From the NCBI GenBank assembly GCA_022565355.1, contig JAIUMU010000007.1, positions 1 through 64,000 of the forward strand: a stretch of DNA of 64,000 bases. Reading direction: 5' to 3'. The notes beneath the pieces were generated by a model that searched no databases, was not told where the DNA came from, and worked only from the letters and a program-made list of their open reading frames with translations. This document shows, one piece after another, positions 31,630 to 41,383 of this stretch; positions within the stretch are counted from its first letter, which is position 1; the number at the start of each line of letters is the position of its first letter. A program made the translations under genes and the position numbers. Origin of the DNA: Idiomarina sp. GTDB lineage: Bacteria; Pseudomonadota; Gammaproteobacteria; Enterobacterales; Alteromonadaceae.

Positions 31630-32595
31630 GTGCAATCGAATCATAAAAATCAACCTAAAAATCAGCACTCTGTTGCCATGCCCCGGTTCCGCTTGTACTT
31701 CTTCCACCCTAAATTTTGGGGCACTTGGTTGTTGGTTAGCGTGTTATACCTCATTTCCTGGCTACCATTCCGGCTACAACTTTTGCTCGGCAAGGGCATC
31801 GGTAAATTGCTGTATAAGCTTGTGCCAAAACGCACCAAGGTAGCACGCCGCAATCTTCAGCTGGCGTTCCCCGAAATGCCGGAACATGAGCGCGAAGCAC
31901 TCATTAAAGAAAATTATCACAACATGGGAATCGGCTTGCTAGAAACCGGTATTGCCTGGTGGTGGCCTGATTGGCGTATTCGCCGCAAGTTACAGGTAGA
32001 AGGCTGGGAGCACATCGCTAATGCGCAAGCTGAAGGCAAAGGGGTATTTCTGGTGTTATTCCACTTTCTAAACCTTGAAGTACATGCCCGCATGGTTGGC
32101 CTAGTGCAACCTGGAGTAGGTTTGTACCGCCCCCATAACAACGCATTAATGGAATACCTACAAACCAAAGGCCGTAACCGTAGCAACAAATATATGGTAC
32201 GAAAAAAGGATGTACGTGGCATGCTTAGGGCGCTCGATAACGGTGAGCTCTGTGGTTATTTGCCGGATCAAGATTATGGCCGCAGCCGTTCGGTTTTTGT
32301 GCCTTTATTTGCGGTTCCTGATGCAGCAACTACCACGGGAACAACCATCTTTGCCGCCACAGCGAACTGTACAACGCTTATTAGTACGCTCGAACGCTTG
32401 CCGGGTACACAAGGTTATAAGCTACGTATCATGCCACCGCTGAACGAAATACCCAGCGGCGATGCCACGGAAGATGCGCGGCGCATTAATAAAGAAGTTG
32501 AACGGGCAGTAAACACTATGCCCAACATGTATATGTGGGTGCATCGGCGCTTCAAAACTCGGCCCTCAGAAGATATGCCAAGCTACTACAAATAA
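31630..32595 (+). CDS. lpxL: LpxL-type lipid A lauroyl acyltransferase
   Basis: It transfers a secondary acyl chain, probably laurate, from acyl-ACP to Kdo2-lipid IVA at the inner membrane. The family HX4E motif is HFLNLE, and GLLETGIAWWWPD, YRPHNNALMEYLQTKGRNRSNK, PDQDYG and MYMWVHRRFKTRP closely follow LpxL rather than LpxM. One hydrophobic segment lies near residue 32-47. A GTG at 31630 with AAGG 8 bases upstream is chosen (321 residues). The only downstream ATG near the start, at 31678, has no ribosome site. Its stop is 4 bases from the glnE stop on the other strand. Confidence 0.88.
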   Translation: MQSNHKNQPKNQHSVAMPRFRLYFFHPKFWGTWLLVSVLYLISWLPFRLQLLLGKGIGKLLYKLVPKRTKVARRNLQLAFPEMPEHEREALIKENYHNMGIGLLETGIAWWWPDWRIRRKLQVEGWEHIANAQAEGKGVFLVLFHFLNLEVHARMVGLVQPGVGLYRPHNNALMEYLQTKGRNRSNKYMVRKKDVRGMLRALDNGELCGYLPDQDYGRSRSVFVPLFAVPDAATTTGTTIFAATANCTTLISTLERLPGTQGYKLRIMPPLNEIPSGDATEDARRINKEVERAVNTMPNMYMWVHRRFKTRPSEDMPSYYK

Positions 32596-32599
32596 GCCC

Positions 32600-35485
32600 T
32601 TAATCGCTTTCTAAAAGTTGCTGCCATACCGCTAATACCGCTTGTTGATCATCACTAAAATCATGCTCACTCAAGCGGCCAGCTTCCGCAAGCGCCAGCC
32701 GATGAATTTCCACCCGATAGCGTTGAAACGCATTAATCAGTGCTTGCGCTTGCGCTCTGCTAATTATCTGCAACTGCGCCGCTGTTTCCAGAATCCGGGT
32801 ATTATCGGTCCATACGGCAAGGTCACTGGCTTGATGGCCATGAGCGAGCACCAAAAATTGAGTGATAAACTCAATATCAGCGATACCACCAGGCATCTGT
32901 TTAATATCACTCTTACCGGCAACTTGTTGCCATAAATGATCCCGCATTTTGGCACGCATTTTTAGAATGTCTGCGCGTAGCTCAGGCAGAGATCGATGTT
33001 TACATAAAATGTTCCGCCGCACCGCAGCGAAACGTTCAAACAACTGCGTTGCCCCAAACACCATTCGGGCCCGCACTAGCGCTTGCTGCTCCCATGTCCA
33101 AGCATCAGTTTGCAGATACTCTTGGTAGGTGCCTATACGCACAACGAGCAGCCCCGCTTGCCCTGATGGCCGTAAGCGCATATCTACATCGTACAGCACC
33201 CCGCTCATGGTGCGCGTTGTGAACAGATGTAAAACACGCTGCGCCAACCTTAGGTAAAACTGCTGCACTTCAATGGGTTTCAGGCCATCCGTTTCGCCGC
33301 TTACATCATCGTCACAAAGAAACACTAAATCCAGATCGGAGCCATAGCCCAGCTCGTAGCCACCCAACTTGCCATAGGCCACTACGGCAAAACCCGTATC
33401 GCTTTCATCCCTACCCGGCGGCGCGCCATGGCGCTCGCATAATTGCCGCCACGCTAGCGTAACCACATGCTCAATCATGGCTTCCGCTAAATAAGTTAGA
33501 TGATCACTCACGCGCATTAAGTGAACGCCTTCATTTAAATCCGCAGCCGCTACTTTTAGCTGAAAAATCTGCTTCACTTGCCGCAGCGCATCCATCTGCG
33601 CCTCGGCATCATCATTGGGTAAGCGCATTAAATAATCGGCTACGCGAGAACGATACGATTCCACATCTGGAAGCTGGTATAGCTGGGTTGGATCAATTAA
33701 CTCATCTAACAATAATGGGAATTTGGCAATTAAATGGGCTATCCATGGGCTAGCGCCACATAGAAACACTAATTGTGTGCGCGCATCCGAATTTTGGCAC
33801 AGCAGCTCTAAATAGGTAGTGCGCGAACTAATCTGCGCTAGCACTTCAAAACTGCGGGCCAAGGTTAAATGGGCGTTTGGCTTCGCTAACGCCAACTCGA
33901 TAAGCGTAGGCAATAAAATAGCCTGTAATTCACGGCCTCTCGGGCCTGAAGGGCGTTTACGTAATAACAAACGAAATTCTTGAATCGCTTGCCAACACGC
34001 ATCCGGTTGCTCTGCACCCGCTTCGCTCAGCACCTCGAGCGCGGTTTCATCGGCAAGCAAATCCTGCCACAAAATAGTGTATTCACTATCTTCGCTGGCT
34101 AACATGTCTTGCTCACCGCCAATTACATCTAAGAACTCTTGGTGTACACCTTGCATTGCCTTATGGGTAGCCGCTGTAAACGCCTGCCAGCCGCTCTCCG
34201 ATTGTGGAAATCCTGCGGCCGCCAATACTCGCATTCTGGTGAGTTCATCCGCGGGTAACTGCTGGGTTTGTTCATCGTTAATTTCTTGCAAGATATGCTC
34301 TACCTTGCGCAACAGCGTATAACCATCGATAAGCGCAGCTATCGCTTGCTCAGATAGAGTTTCATGGCGTAGGCAAGCCGTTAATGCAGCGAGCAGCGAG
34401 CGGGTTTGGAATTCATGTTCACGGCCACCACGAATTAATTGAAATACCTGCGCTACGAATTCCACTTCTCGAATGCCACCCAGCCCAAGCTTAATGTTAT
34501 CTGCAACCCCTTTGCGGCGCGCTTCTTGGTTGATTAACAGCTTCATTTTCCGCAATGCATCTATGGCGCTGTAATCAAGGTAACGGCGATAAATAAAGGG
34601 CCGCAACAATTGCTGCACTTGTTGTTCCAGCTCAGCTGATGTATTCAACACCCGCGCTTTGATAAGCGCGTAACGCTCCCACATTCTACCCTGCTCATGA
34701 TAATAATCTTCGAGTGCAGCAAGGCTGGTTACCAGCGGGCCGCTCTGCCCAAATGGCCGCAAGCGCATATCAATTCGAAAAGCTCGGCCATCTACCGTAG
34801 GTTGGTCGAGTAACTTAATCAGCATTTGTGCATAGCGATTAAAATAAATCGCTACATCAGTGTTTTGGCGGCCGCCCTCGGTTTGCCCTGGTTCAGGGTA
34901 CGCAAATATTAAATCAATATCAGACGAGAAATTAAGTTCGCTACCGCCGAGCTTCCCCATCGCTAAAATAATTAATGGTTGCGAGTTCCCTTCGCTATCC
35001 AGTGCTCTGCCGAAGCGCCCAGCAAGCTGCTGTTCGGCGTACTGGGCAGCGGCCATAATTAACATATCAGCAAGTAACGAGTTTTCTTGCAGCATTCTGC
35101 CCAGGGGCAAGCTACCGAGCAGATCGAGCGCCGCTATGCGGGCCATCTCAATATGGCGAAACTGGCGAATAGCCGCCATCGCTTGCGCTTCGTTACTGGC
35201 ATCACCCAGCTGTTCTTGAATATCGATAGGCTCCGCTGCCATTGGCGCAAACATACGCCGCAGTGCAGCATCCTCATAGCGTTGCACTACCCGCGCAATA
35301 AACGGGCTCACTTGCACCAGCCACTGCAAATCTAGTTTTTGCTTAGCGCTCAAACATACATTACTGGTGGCCAGTAATTCTGCAATTTGGCTGTTTGCGC
35401 TTGCGGAATCCGCCGTAATCAACGAATGGAGTTCGCTACTTTCTAGATTAGGTTGGAAAGGAGGCAACGGTAACTGCAGCATCAA
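32600..35485 (-). CDS. glnE: glutamine synthetase adenylyltransferase/adenylyl-removing enzyme
   Basis: GlnE adds AMP to glutamine synthetase and removes it, depending on glutamine and PII. The 961 residues hold two nucleotidyltransferase domains joined by helical linkers. The N-terminal one has LGGSELNFSSDIDLIF, the C-terminal one LGGYELGYGSDLDLVF; both keep the GS...DxD signature, so both activities should work. Its ATG overlaps the stop of the CYTH gene (35482-35485), so they are probably coupled. The CYTH-glnE order matches ygiF-glnE of E. coli. Confidence 0.97.
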   Translation of the reverse strand: MMLQLPLPPFQPNLESSELHSLITADSASANSQIAELLATSNVCLSAKQKLDLQWLVQVSPFIARVVQRYEDAALRRMFAPMAAEPIDIQEQLGDASNEAQAMAAIRQFRHIEMARIAALDLLGSLPLGRMLQENSLLADMLIMAAAQYAEQQLAGRFGRALDSEGNSQPLIILAMGKLGGSELNFSSDIDLIFAYPEPGQTEGGRQNTDVAIYFNRYAQMLIKLLDQPTVDGRAFRIDMRLRPFGQSGPLVTSLAALEDYYHEQGRMWERYALIKARVLNTSAELEQQVQQLLRPFIYRRYLDYSAIDALRKMKLLINQEARRKGVADNIKLGLGGIREVEFVAQVFQLIRGGREHEFQTRSLLAALTACLRHETLSEQAIAALIDGYTLLRKVEHILQEINDEQTQQLPADELTRMRVLAAAGFPQSESGWQAFTAATHKAMQGVHQEFLDVIGGEQDMLASEDSEYTILWQDLLADETALEVLSEAGAEQPDACWQAIQEFRLLLRKRPSGPRGRELQAILLPTLIELALAKPNAHLTLARSFEVLAQISSRTTYLELLCQNSDARTQLVFLCGASPWIAHLIAKFPLLLDELIDPTQLYQLPDVESYRSRVADYLMRLPNDDAEAQMDALRQVKQIFQLKVAAADLNEGVHLMRVSDHLTYLAEAMIEHVVTLAWRQLCERHGAPPGRDESDTGFAVVAYGKLGGYELGYGSDLDLVFLCDDDVSGETDGLKPIEVQQFYLRLAQRVLHLFTTRTMSGVLYDVDMRLRPSGQAGLLVVRIGTYQEYLQTDAWTWEQQALVRARMVFGATQLFERFAAVRRNILCKHRSLPELRADILKMRAKMRDHLWQQVAGKSDIKQMPGGIADIEFITQFLVLAHGHQASDLAVWTDNTRILETAAQLQIISRAQAQALINAFQRYRVEIHRLALAEAGRLSEHDFSDDQQAVLAVWQQLLESD

Positions 35486-36153
35486 TCATTTCCTCTGCTC
35501 GTTACTACATTACCGCTCGCCGCGGCTTGCGCGGCCAGCGAAAATCCGCGCTGCGCTTTGCTCAGCGTGCCCGATGGCAGTGAAAATTGCTGCTGCAGTT
35601 CATTTGCCCAAGCTAAAAGGCCTTCAGCATCGCCATCTACTAACTCAACTTCGAGTTCGCAGATCCCTTCTTGCAACGCACCCGCTCGTATTGCGCCACT
35701 ATCAATTGCAACTTCAAAGGTGGCACCTGATGCCTGCACAAGCCAACGCTGGCGTGCAAAATCAACTTGAAACTGCTGCTGCAAGTTTGGTTGTAACTCG
35801 GCGATGGCAATACTTGCCGGCCATATATCGCTAGGAAATAGGGCTAAATCGGGTACACCGTTCAGTACATCGGATCGTTGCAAAGGAACGTTGTATTCTG
35901 GCCGAATACTCATGGCACCAATCTGCTCACCAGCGAGCTTTACAGTTTGCTCTAACTGGTCATTCCAGCGCCGGATACGTAAACCAATCTTATGGTTATG
36001 AAGTATCCCTTTAGGTGTATCAAAGTATTGATTCGTTAAGGCAAGCGTTTCATTCGCTGCTCCGCAGCGCTCAACATACGCTTTAACATCATCTATTTGT
36101 TCCTTTTTTATCAAGAACTTAAATTCAATTTCCGCTGTTTTCGCAGTGGCCAT
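35482..36153 (-). CDS. CYTH-domain protein (triphosphatase-like)
   Basis: CYTH proteins are metal-dependent phosphohydrolases acting on triphosphate groups. The ExExK signature appears as EIEFKFLI at the start, with basic and acidic tunnel residues further on (GLRIRRW, QTVKLAG, ELEVELVDGD). The ATG at 36153 follows GGAG 6 bases upstream and gives 223 residues. The E. coli neighbour YgiF has an extra C-terminal CHAD domain that is absent here. Inorganic triphosphatase activity is likely but not certain. Confidence 0.85.
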   Translation of the reverse strand: MATAKTAEIEFKFLIKKEQIDDVKAYVERCGAANETLALTNQYFDTPKGILHNHKIGLRIRRWNDQLEQTVKLAGEQIGAMSIRPEYNVPLQRSDVLNGVPDLALFPSDIWPASIAIAELQPNLQQQFQVDFARQRWLVQASGATFEVAIDSGAIRAGALQEGICELEVELVDGDAEGLLAWANELQQQFSLPSGTLSKAQRGFSLAAQAAASGNVVTSRGND

Positions 36154-36383
36154 AATTAACTCCATCAGCCAGCATGTAAGCACCTATTCTGAACACTGCA
36201 CATGGCACTGGTCAACACTCATATTCATCTGCGTAAGTATTGAACATGTAACAGCTCAGAAGAAAGTTGCAAAATCGTACTTACAAAGCTTTACGCGGCG
36301 CAAAATAACAATACAATGTCGGCCATGCCCCTTGGGGTTTTGCGGTATCGGTTATACGCCGAATAATGGTTACAGGAGACGCA

Positions 36384-39300
36384 ATGTTCAAAGCCAGCCA
36401 AGTGTTAACGCAACACTATCAGGCGAACCAGCTTCAAGAGTTACGTACAGCCATTACTGAGAACTATTCAGTAGATGAAAATGCGTATCTTGAAGAACTG
36501 ATCAAACTGGTTCCCAACGATCAGGACACCGTTAAGGCGCTTACTGAAGCGGCCCACGATTTGGTGCATCGCGTACGCGAGAAAACCCAAGGTGGAGATG
36601 GTGTAGATGCGTTTTTGCAGCAGTACAGCCTAGATACAGAAGAAGGCATTATTTTAATGTGCCTTGCTGAAGCCTTGCTGCGCATTCCCGACAGTTTTAC
36701 TGCGGATGCCTTAATCCAGGATAAGCTCAGTAAGGGTGCCTGGAAAGATTACATGAAGAAGAGCGAATCCATTCTGGTAAACACTGGAACATGGGGCTTG
36801 AACCTTGCCAATAACGTAATCAATCCACATGGCCGTGAGCGGGATACCGCAATTTCGCGTTTTCGCCGTTTGGTGAAACGTGTTGGTGAACCGGTGGTGC
36901 GCAAAGCTACTTATCAAGCAATGAAGTTGATGGGTAAGCAGTTCGTACTTGGCCGCAATATTGATGAAGCCTTGAAGAATAGTAGCAGTAAGCGTGAGAT
37001 TGGCTATACCCATTCATACGATATGCTCGGCGAAGCAGCCCTTACCAGTAAGGATGCAGAGCGCTACAAACAGGCTTACGTAAACTCAATTCAGCGTGTT
37101 GGCAAAGAGGATTTTGTAAATCCGAATGTGCCGCGCCCAACTATCTCGATCAAGCTTTCAGCATTGCATCCGCGCTATGAAGTGGCGAATAAAGAACGAG
37201 TTTTAAGTGAACTTGCGGCAACGCTTACCGATTTAATCACGTTAGCCAAGCAGGCGAACGTGGGCGTAAGCATTGATGCGGAAGAAATGGATCGCTTAGA
37301 GCTGTCTTTAGAGCTATTCGAGAAAGTTTACCGCAGCGGCGTGTGTAAAGATTGGCCATACTTCGGCATGGTAGTGCAAGCCTATTCCAAGCGTGCCCTC
37401 CCCGTGTTGTGCTGGATTAATGCACTGGCAAAAGATGGCGGCGATGAGATTCCTGTGCGGTTGGTAAAAGGCGCTTATTGGGATACTGAAATTAAACATT
37501 GCCAGCAACTGGGTACTTCCGGATATCCAGTATTCACGCGCAAAGCTAGCACCGACGTTTCCTATATGGCGTGTGCTAACTTCCTGCTAAGCGATGATAC
37601 TAAGGGCAATATTTATCCTCAGTTTGCTACCCACAACGCGCAAACCATTATGGCAGTTCAGAAACTAGCGGGCGAAAGGCGCTACGAGTTTCAACGCTTA
37701 CATGGCATGGGTAAAGATCTCTATGACGAGTTTCTTGTTAACAACCCAGGCCGCACGGTGCGCATTTACGCACCAGTAGGTGCGCACAAAGAGTTGCTGC
37801 CATACCTAGTGCGGCGGTTACTTGAAAATGGAGCAAATAGCTCTTTCGTGCACAAGTTACTTGATTTAAAAGTGCCAATTGAGAATCTAGTTGAGCATCC
37901 ATTGGTTAATCTGCGCAAAAAACCAAGCTTAGCGAACGACAAAATTCCGCTTCCTGCTGATATCTTCGGCAAGCGTAAGAATTCGATGGGGTTAAATATG
38001 AATATTGAATCACAAGGTGCTGAGTTCTTAGAAAAAGTTCGCAGCTTCCAAAACAATCAGTGGCAAGGTGGCCCAATTGTTAATGGTAAATTGGTAGAAA
38101 CTGGCCAACGCGTAGGTGTAACCTCGCCGCAGCAAAGCACTCACCAAATTGGTACGATTGGCTGGGCCGATGCCGACCTTGCAGCAGAAGCCCTACAGTT
38201 AGCCAACAGTGCATATCAACGGTGGACCGACACCGACGTAAATGTGCGTGCTGAGGCTCTAGAGAAGCTTGCCGATGCATTGGAAGAAAACCTGCATGAG
38301 CTTATCGCGCTGTGTACTTTAGAAGCCGGCAAAACCATGCAAGATGGTATCGACGAAGTACGTGAGGCTGTTGATTTTTGCCGCTACTACGCGCTGCAAG
38401 CGCGGAAGTTAATGGGTGCTGGTGATAAACTTCCTGGCCCAACTGGCGAAACCAACGAATTGTTTGTGCAAGGCCGCGGTACCTTTATTTGTATCAGCCC
38501 ATGGAACTTCCCATTGGCTATTTTCTTGGGCCAAGTGGCTGCAGCCCTTGCTACGGGTAACTGCGTAATTGCCAAGCCTGCCGAGCAAACTGGTTTGGTT
38601 GCCTATCGTGCTGTGCAGTTAGCCATTGAGGCCGGCGTTCCAGGTGATGTATTACAATTTTTACCAGGTAAAGGAGCCGAAATTGGCTCGTTCCTGGTAA
38701 GCCAAGAAGAAATTGCTGGTGTTTGTTTTACTGGTTCAACGAATACAGCGCAGGCAATTAACCGAGCGCTTGCTGCCCGAACCGGTGCATTGGTACCACT
38801 AATTGCTGAAACTGGTGGCCAGAACGCCATGCTAATCGATTCTACAGCCTTACCTGAGCAGGCTGTAACCGACATCATGGATAGTGCCTTCAAGAGCGCG
38901 GGACAGCGTTGTTCTGCTCTACGCGTATTGTATGTGCAAGACGATATCGCGGACCGGATTATCGATCTCCTCAAAGGTGCAATGCAAGAATTGTTGGTTG
39001 GCGATCCTATCGAATACAAAACCGATGTAGGCCCTGTGATCGATGGCATTGCCAAAACCAACCTTGAGCAACACATTATTGATATTCAACACGTTGGTAA
39101 ACTATTGGCAGAAGCTCCAATGCCTGAGTATACCAATGGCGGTACTTTCGTGCGCCCAACAGCCATTGAGATTGATTCCATTGGCCAGCTAGCGCGGGAA
39201 AACTTTGGCCCAATTCTGCATGTTATTCGCTTTAAACGTGAGAATTTAGATCAGGTAATCGATGATGTGAATAACACTGGCTTTGGTTTAACCTTTGGTA

Positions 39301-39548
39301 TTCATAGCCGTAATGAAACCTTTGCCTATGATGTGGCCAAGCGCATTAACGTGGGGAATGTGTACATTAATCGCAACCAAGTTGGTGCGGTAGTTGGTGT
39401 GCAGCCATTTGGTGGCAGAGGCCTATCTGGCACAGGTCCGAAAGCTGGTGGCCCGCATTACCTCTATGCGTTTATGACAGAGAAAACGTTTACCGATAAC
39501 ATTACTGCGGTAGGTGGAAACGCCACGCTGTTATCACTCGGCGATTAA
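36384..39548 (+). CDS. putA: bifunctional proline dehydrogenase / glutamate semialdehyde dehydrogenase, short form
   Basis: PutA oxidises proline to glutamate in two steps and channels the intermediate. The ATG at 36384 follows AGGAG 5 bases upstream and gives 1054 residues. The FAD-binding proline dehydrogenase barrel spans about 110-460 (RPTISIKLSALHPRYE, then RLVKGAYWDTEIK). The NAD-dependent dehydrogenase spans about 540-1030, with ISPWNFPLAIF and catalytic Cys843 (AGQRCSALR). The N-terminal ribbon-helix-helix domain of E. coli PutA is missing, so it cannot act as its own repressor. No putP or regulator lies beside it. Confidence 0.96.
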   Translation: MFKASQVLTQHYQANQLQELRTAITENYSVDENAYLEELIKLVPNDQDTVKALTEAAHDLVHRVREKTQGGDGVDAFLQQYSLDTEEGIILMCLAEALLRIPDSFTADALIQDKLSKGAWKDYMKKSESILVNTGTWGLNLANNVINPHGRERDTAISRFRRLVKRVGEPVVRKATYQAMKLMGKQFVLGRNIDEALKNSSSKREIGYTHSYDMLGEAALTSKDAERYKQAYVNSIQRVGKEDFVNPNVPRPTISIKLSALHPRYEVANKERVLSELAATLTDLITLAKQANVGVSIDAEEMDRLELSLELFEKVYRSGVCKDWPYFGMVVQAYSKRALPVLCWINALAKDGGDEIPVRLVKGAYWDTEIKHCQQLGTSGYPVFTRKASTDVSYMACANFLLSDDTKGNIYPQFATHNAQTIMAVQKLAGERRYEFQRLHGMGKDLYDEFLVNNPGRTVRIYAPVGAHKELLPYLVRRLLENGANSSFVHKLLDLKVPIENLVEHPLVNLRKKPSLANDKIPLPADIFGKRKNSMGLNMNIESQGAEFLEKVRSFQNNQWQGGPIVNGKLVETGQRVGVTSPQQSTHQIGTIGWADADLAAEALQLANSAYQRWTDTDVNVRAEALEKLADALEENLHELIALCTLEAGKTMQDGIDEVREAVDFCRYYALQARKLMGAGDKLPGPTGETNELFVQGRGTFICISPWNFPLAIFLGQVAAALATGNCVIAKPAEQTGLVAYRAVQLAIEAGVPGDVLQFLPGKGAEIGSFLVSQEEIAGVCFTGSTNTAQAINRALAARTGALVPLIAETGGQNAMLIDSTALPEQAVTDIMDSAFKSAGQRCSALRVLYVQDDIADRIIDLLKGAMQELLVGDPIEYKTDVGPVIDGIAKTNLEQHIIDIQHVGKLLAEAPMPEYTNGGTFVRPTAIEIDSIGQLARENFGPILHVIRFKRENLDQVIDDVNNTGFGLTFGIHSRNETFAYDVAKRINVGNVYINRNQVGAVVGVQPFGGRGLSGTGPKAGGPHYLYAFMTEKTFTDNITAVGGNATLLSLGD

Positions 39549-39570
39549 GCAAAACACTTAATCAATGAGC

Positions 39571-39603
39571 AAAAAACAGGGGGCGCAAGCCCCCTGTTTT
39601 TTT
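39571..39603 (+). terminator. intrinsic terminator after putA
   Basis: AAAAAACAGGGGGC pairs with GCCCCCTGTTTTTT over a 4-base loop, and further T residues follow. A-run and T-run on both sides would allow it also to end the small gene on the minus strand. Confidence 0.95.
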
Positions 39604-39614
39604 AATTATTTGCG

Positions 39615-39794
39615 TTAGGGTTTCGGCCCTAGCAAGAACCATAAAATAACACCCACGATTGGAAGCAATATTACCAATACGATCCAGAGAACTTTATTGC
39701 CTGTAGAAGCTCTGCTTTGTATCGTTTGCACAATCGCGTAGATATCAAGTATTAAAATAATCAAACCTAATAATCCAGACACTTCGACTCCCAT
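39615..39794 (-). CDS. small membrane protein with PLDc_N-type fold
   Basis: This 59-residue frame starts MGVEVSGLLGLIILILDIYA and ends FLLGPKP. It has two hydrophobic segments (about 7-23 and 36-54) joined by a short polar turn (QTIQSRASTGNK). The pattern LIxLILDIYAIxQ...KVLWIxLVILLPxxGxIxWxLLGP is that of the PLDc_N domain, found alone in small inner-membrane proteins and at the N-terminus of cardiolipin synthases. GGAG lies 7 bases before the ATG. Function unknown; a membrane role is inferred. Confidence 0.85.
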   Translation of the reverse strand: MGVEVSGLLGLIILILDIYAIVQTIQSRASTGNKVLWIVLVILLPIVGVILWFLLGPKP

Positions 39795-39922
39795 TTTTCT
39801 TCTCCATACAGATCCGTGTGAAGTTATTCCTTACTAAAGGTAGCACAGGTTCGCAGTAGTGGAAGTTAAATTAATGGTAAACTAAGCTTGGATTTCTCAT
39901 TACTAGCGGATAAATAAACGTT

Positions 39923-41305
39923 ATGGCTTCATTGTTCGATCGTTACCAGAAAGAAAAACGGCTAAAAAAACAGGTAGGGAAAAAGCCTGTGCATACCCCA
40001 AGCGCAAGTGCCAAAAGTACTGGTAACACCCTCGCTATTGAGCGATTAAGCCATGAAGGCCGCGGAGTAGCGCGCGATGCCCAAGGTAAAACTGTGTTTG
40101 TGGCAGGCGCATTGCCTGGCGAGCTAGTAACAGCCCAAATTAATCATAGTAGGAATCGCTATAACGAAGCCGAAGTGAGTACCATTCAACGCCCGAGTGC
40201 GCACCGTGTTGAGCCGCCCTGCCCACATTACCAAGAGTGTGGTGGCTGTAACTTGCAGCATTTACAGTACAGCGAGCAAGTGAACTTCAAACACACTATG
40301 ATTGCAGAGCATTTTAAACGGGAGCACGTTGTACTGCCGGCCAGTGCGGAACCAGCAATTCTGTCGAAAGAATATGGTTACCGCCGCAAAGCCCGTTTAG
40401 GTGTTACCAGTACTAAATCGCAAGGATTAGTGATCGGCTTTCGCAAACGCAATAGTAATAAACTTACCCCTATCCAGCATTGTTTAGTTTTAGAACCCGG
40501 CTTACAACCTTTACTCCCGGCATTACACGCGCTGGTTCCAACATTGCGTGGCAAAGGTAATATTGGCCACATCGAATTGTTAGCTGATGCAGCCGGAAGC
40601 CACGCCGTAATCCGTTTTACCAACGCAGTAACCGGCGAAGATAAAGAAAAGTGGCAGTTATGGGGCGAGCAAAATAACGTAACCTTATGGGCAGAAAACA
40701 ACCACGGCGATGTTGCGCCAATGTTCATGGATTCTGTAAACCTAAGCTATCAAATTGGGGCCATCAACTTTCGCTTTCTGCCTACTGATTTCTTGCAGGT
40801 AAATGCACAGGTAAACCAAGCAATGGTAGTACAAGCTTCCGAGTGGCTGGGTTTACAAGGGAACGAGCGGGTATTAGATCTGTTCTCCGGGTTTGGTAAC
40901 TTCACCCTGCCTCTCGCTCAACAGTGCAGTGAAATTATTGGTGTAGAAGGGTTGGCTAGCCAGGTTGCGCAAGCGAAACTAAACGCTACCGATAATGGCA
41001 TCCATAATGCCAGCTTCTATCAAGCAGATTTAACCAAGCCGCTAACAAGCTTTGCCTGGGCAAACGAACCGTTCGATGTTGTGGTTCTCGATCCACCGCG
41101 GGCAGGTGCCGAGCTGGTTTGTACCGCAATCGGCGAATTATCACCAAAACACATTCTGTACATCTCGTGTAACCCAGCAACATTAGCTCGTGATGCAGCT
41201 TTGCTCACCCGCTTTGGCTACCGCATTGAACGCTATGCTGTGCTGGATATGTTCCCGCAAACCGCACATGCAGAAACCATGATGCTGTTTAAGCACCCCG
41301 CATAG
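39923..41305 (+). CDS. rlmD: 23S rRNA (uracil-1939-C5)-methyltransferase
   Basis: RlmD methylates U1939 with S-adenosylmethionine. An N-terminal TRAM domain (about 35-90) is followed by iron-sulfur ligands Cys100, Cys106 and Cys109 (PPCPHYQECGGC), with a fourth in IQHCLVL. The methyltransferase domain has LDLFSGFGNFTLPLA, VLDPPRAGAE and the catalytic cysteine in YISCNPATLARD. At 460 residues it is full length. The frequent neighbour relA is not beside it; a protease gene faces it instead. Confidence 0.97.
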   Translation: MASLFDRYQKEKRLKKQVGKKPVHTPSASAKSTGNTLAIERLSHEGRGVARDAQGKTVFVAGALPGELVTAQINHSRNRYNEAEVSTIQRPSAHRVEPPCPHYQECGGCNLQHLQYSEQVNFKHTMIAEHFKREHVVLPASAEPAILSKEYGYRRKARLGVTSTKSQGLVIGFRKRNSNKLTPIQHCLVLEPGLQPLLPALHALVPTLRGKGNIGHIELLADAAGSHAVIRFTNAVTGEDKEKWQLWGEQNNVTLWAENNHGDVAPMFMDSVNLSYQIGAINFRFLPTDFLQVNAQVNQAMVVQASEWLGLQGNERVLDLFSGFGNFTLPLAQQCSEIIGVEGLASQVAQAKLNATDNGIHNASFYQADLTKPLTSFAWANEPFDVVVLDPPRAGAELVCTAIGELSPKHILYISCNPATLARDAALLTRFGYRIERYAVLDMFPQTAHAETMMLFKHPA

Positions 41306-41336
41306 TTAAGTGATTGCAAGTGATTGTATATGCAAA

Positions 41337-41361
41337 CAGCCGAACGCTCTGGGTTCGGCTG
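41337..41361 (-). terminator. hairpin between convergent rlmD and protease genes
   Basis: CAGCCGAAC (41337-41345) pairs with GTTCGGCTG (41353-41361) over a 7-base loop. On the minus strand only a short TTTGC follows and on the plus strand no T-run, so termination is likely but not strong. It sits in the middle of the convergent gap. Confidence 0.5.
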
Positions 41362-41383
41362 CTACCTGAGATTACGGCTGAAA

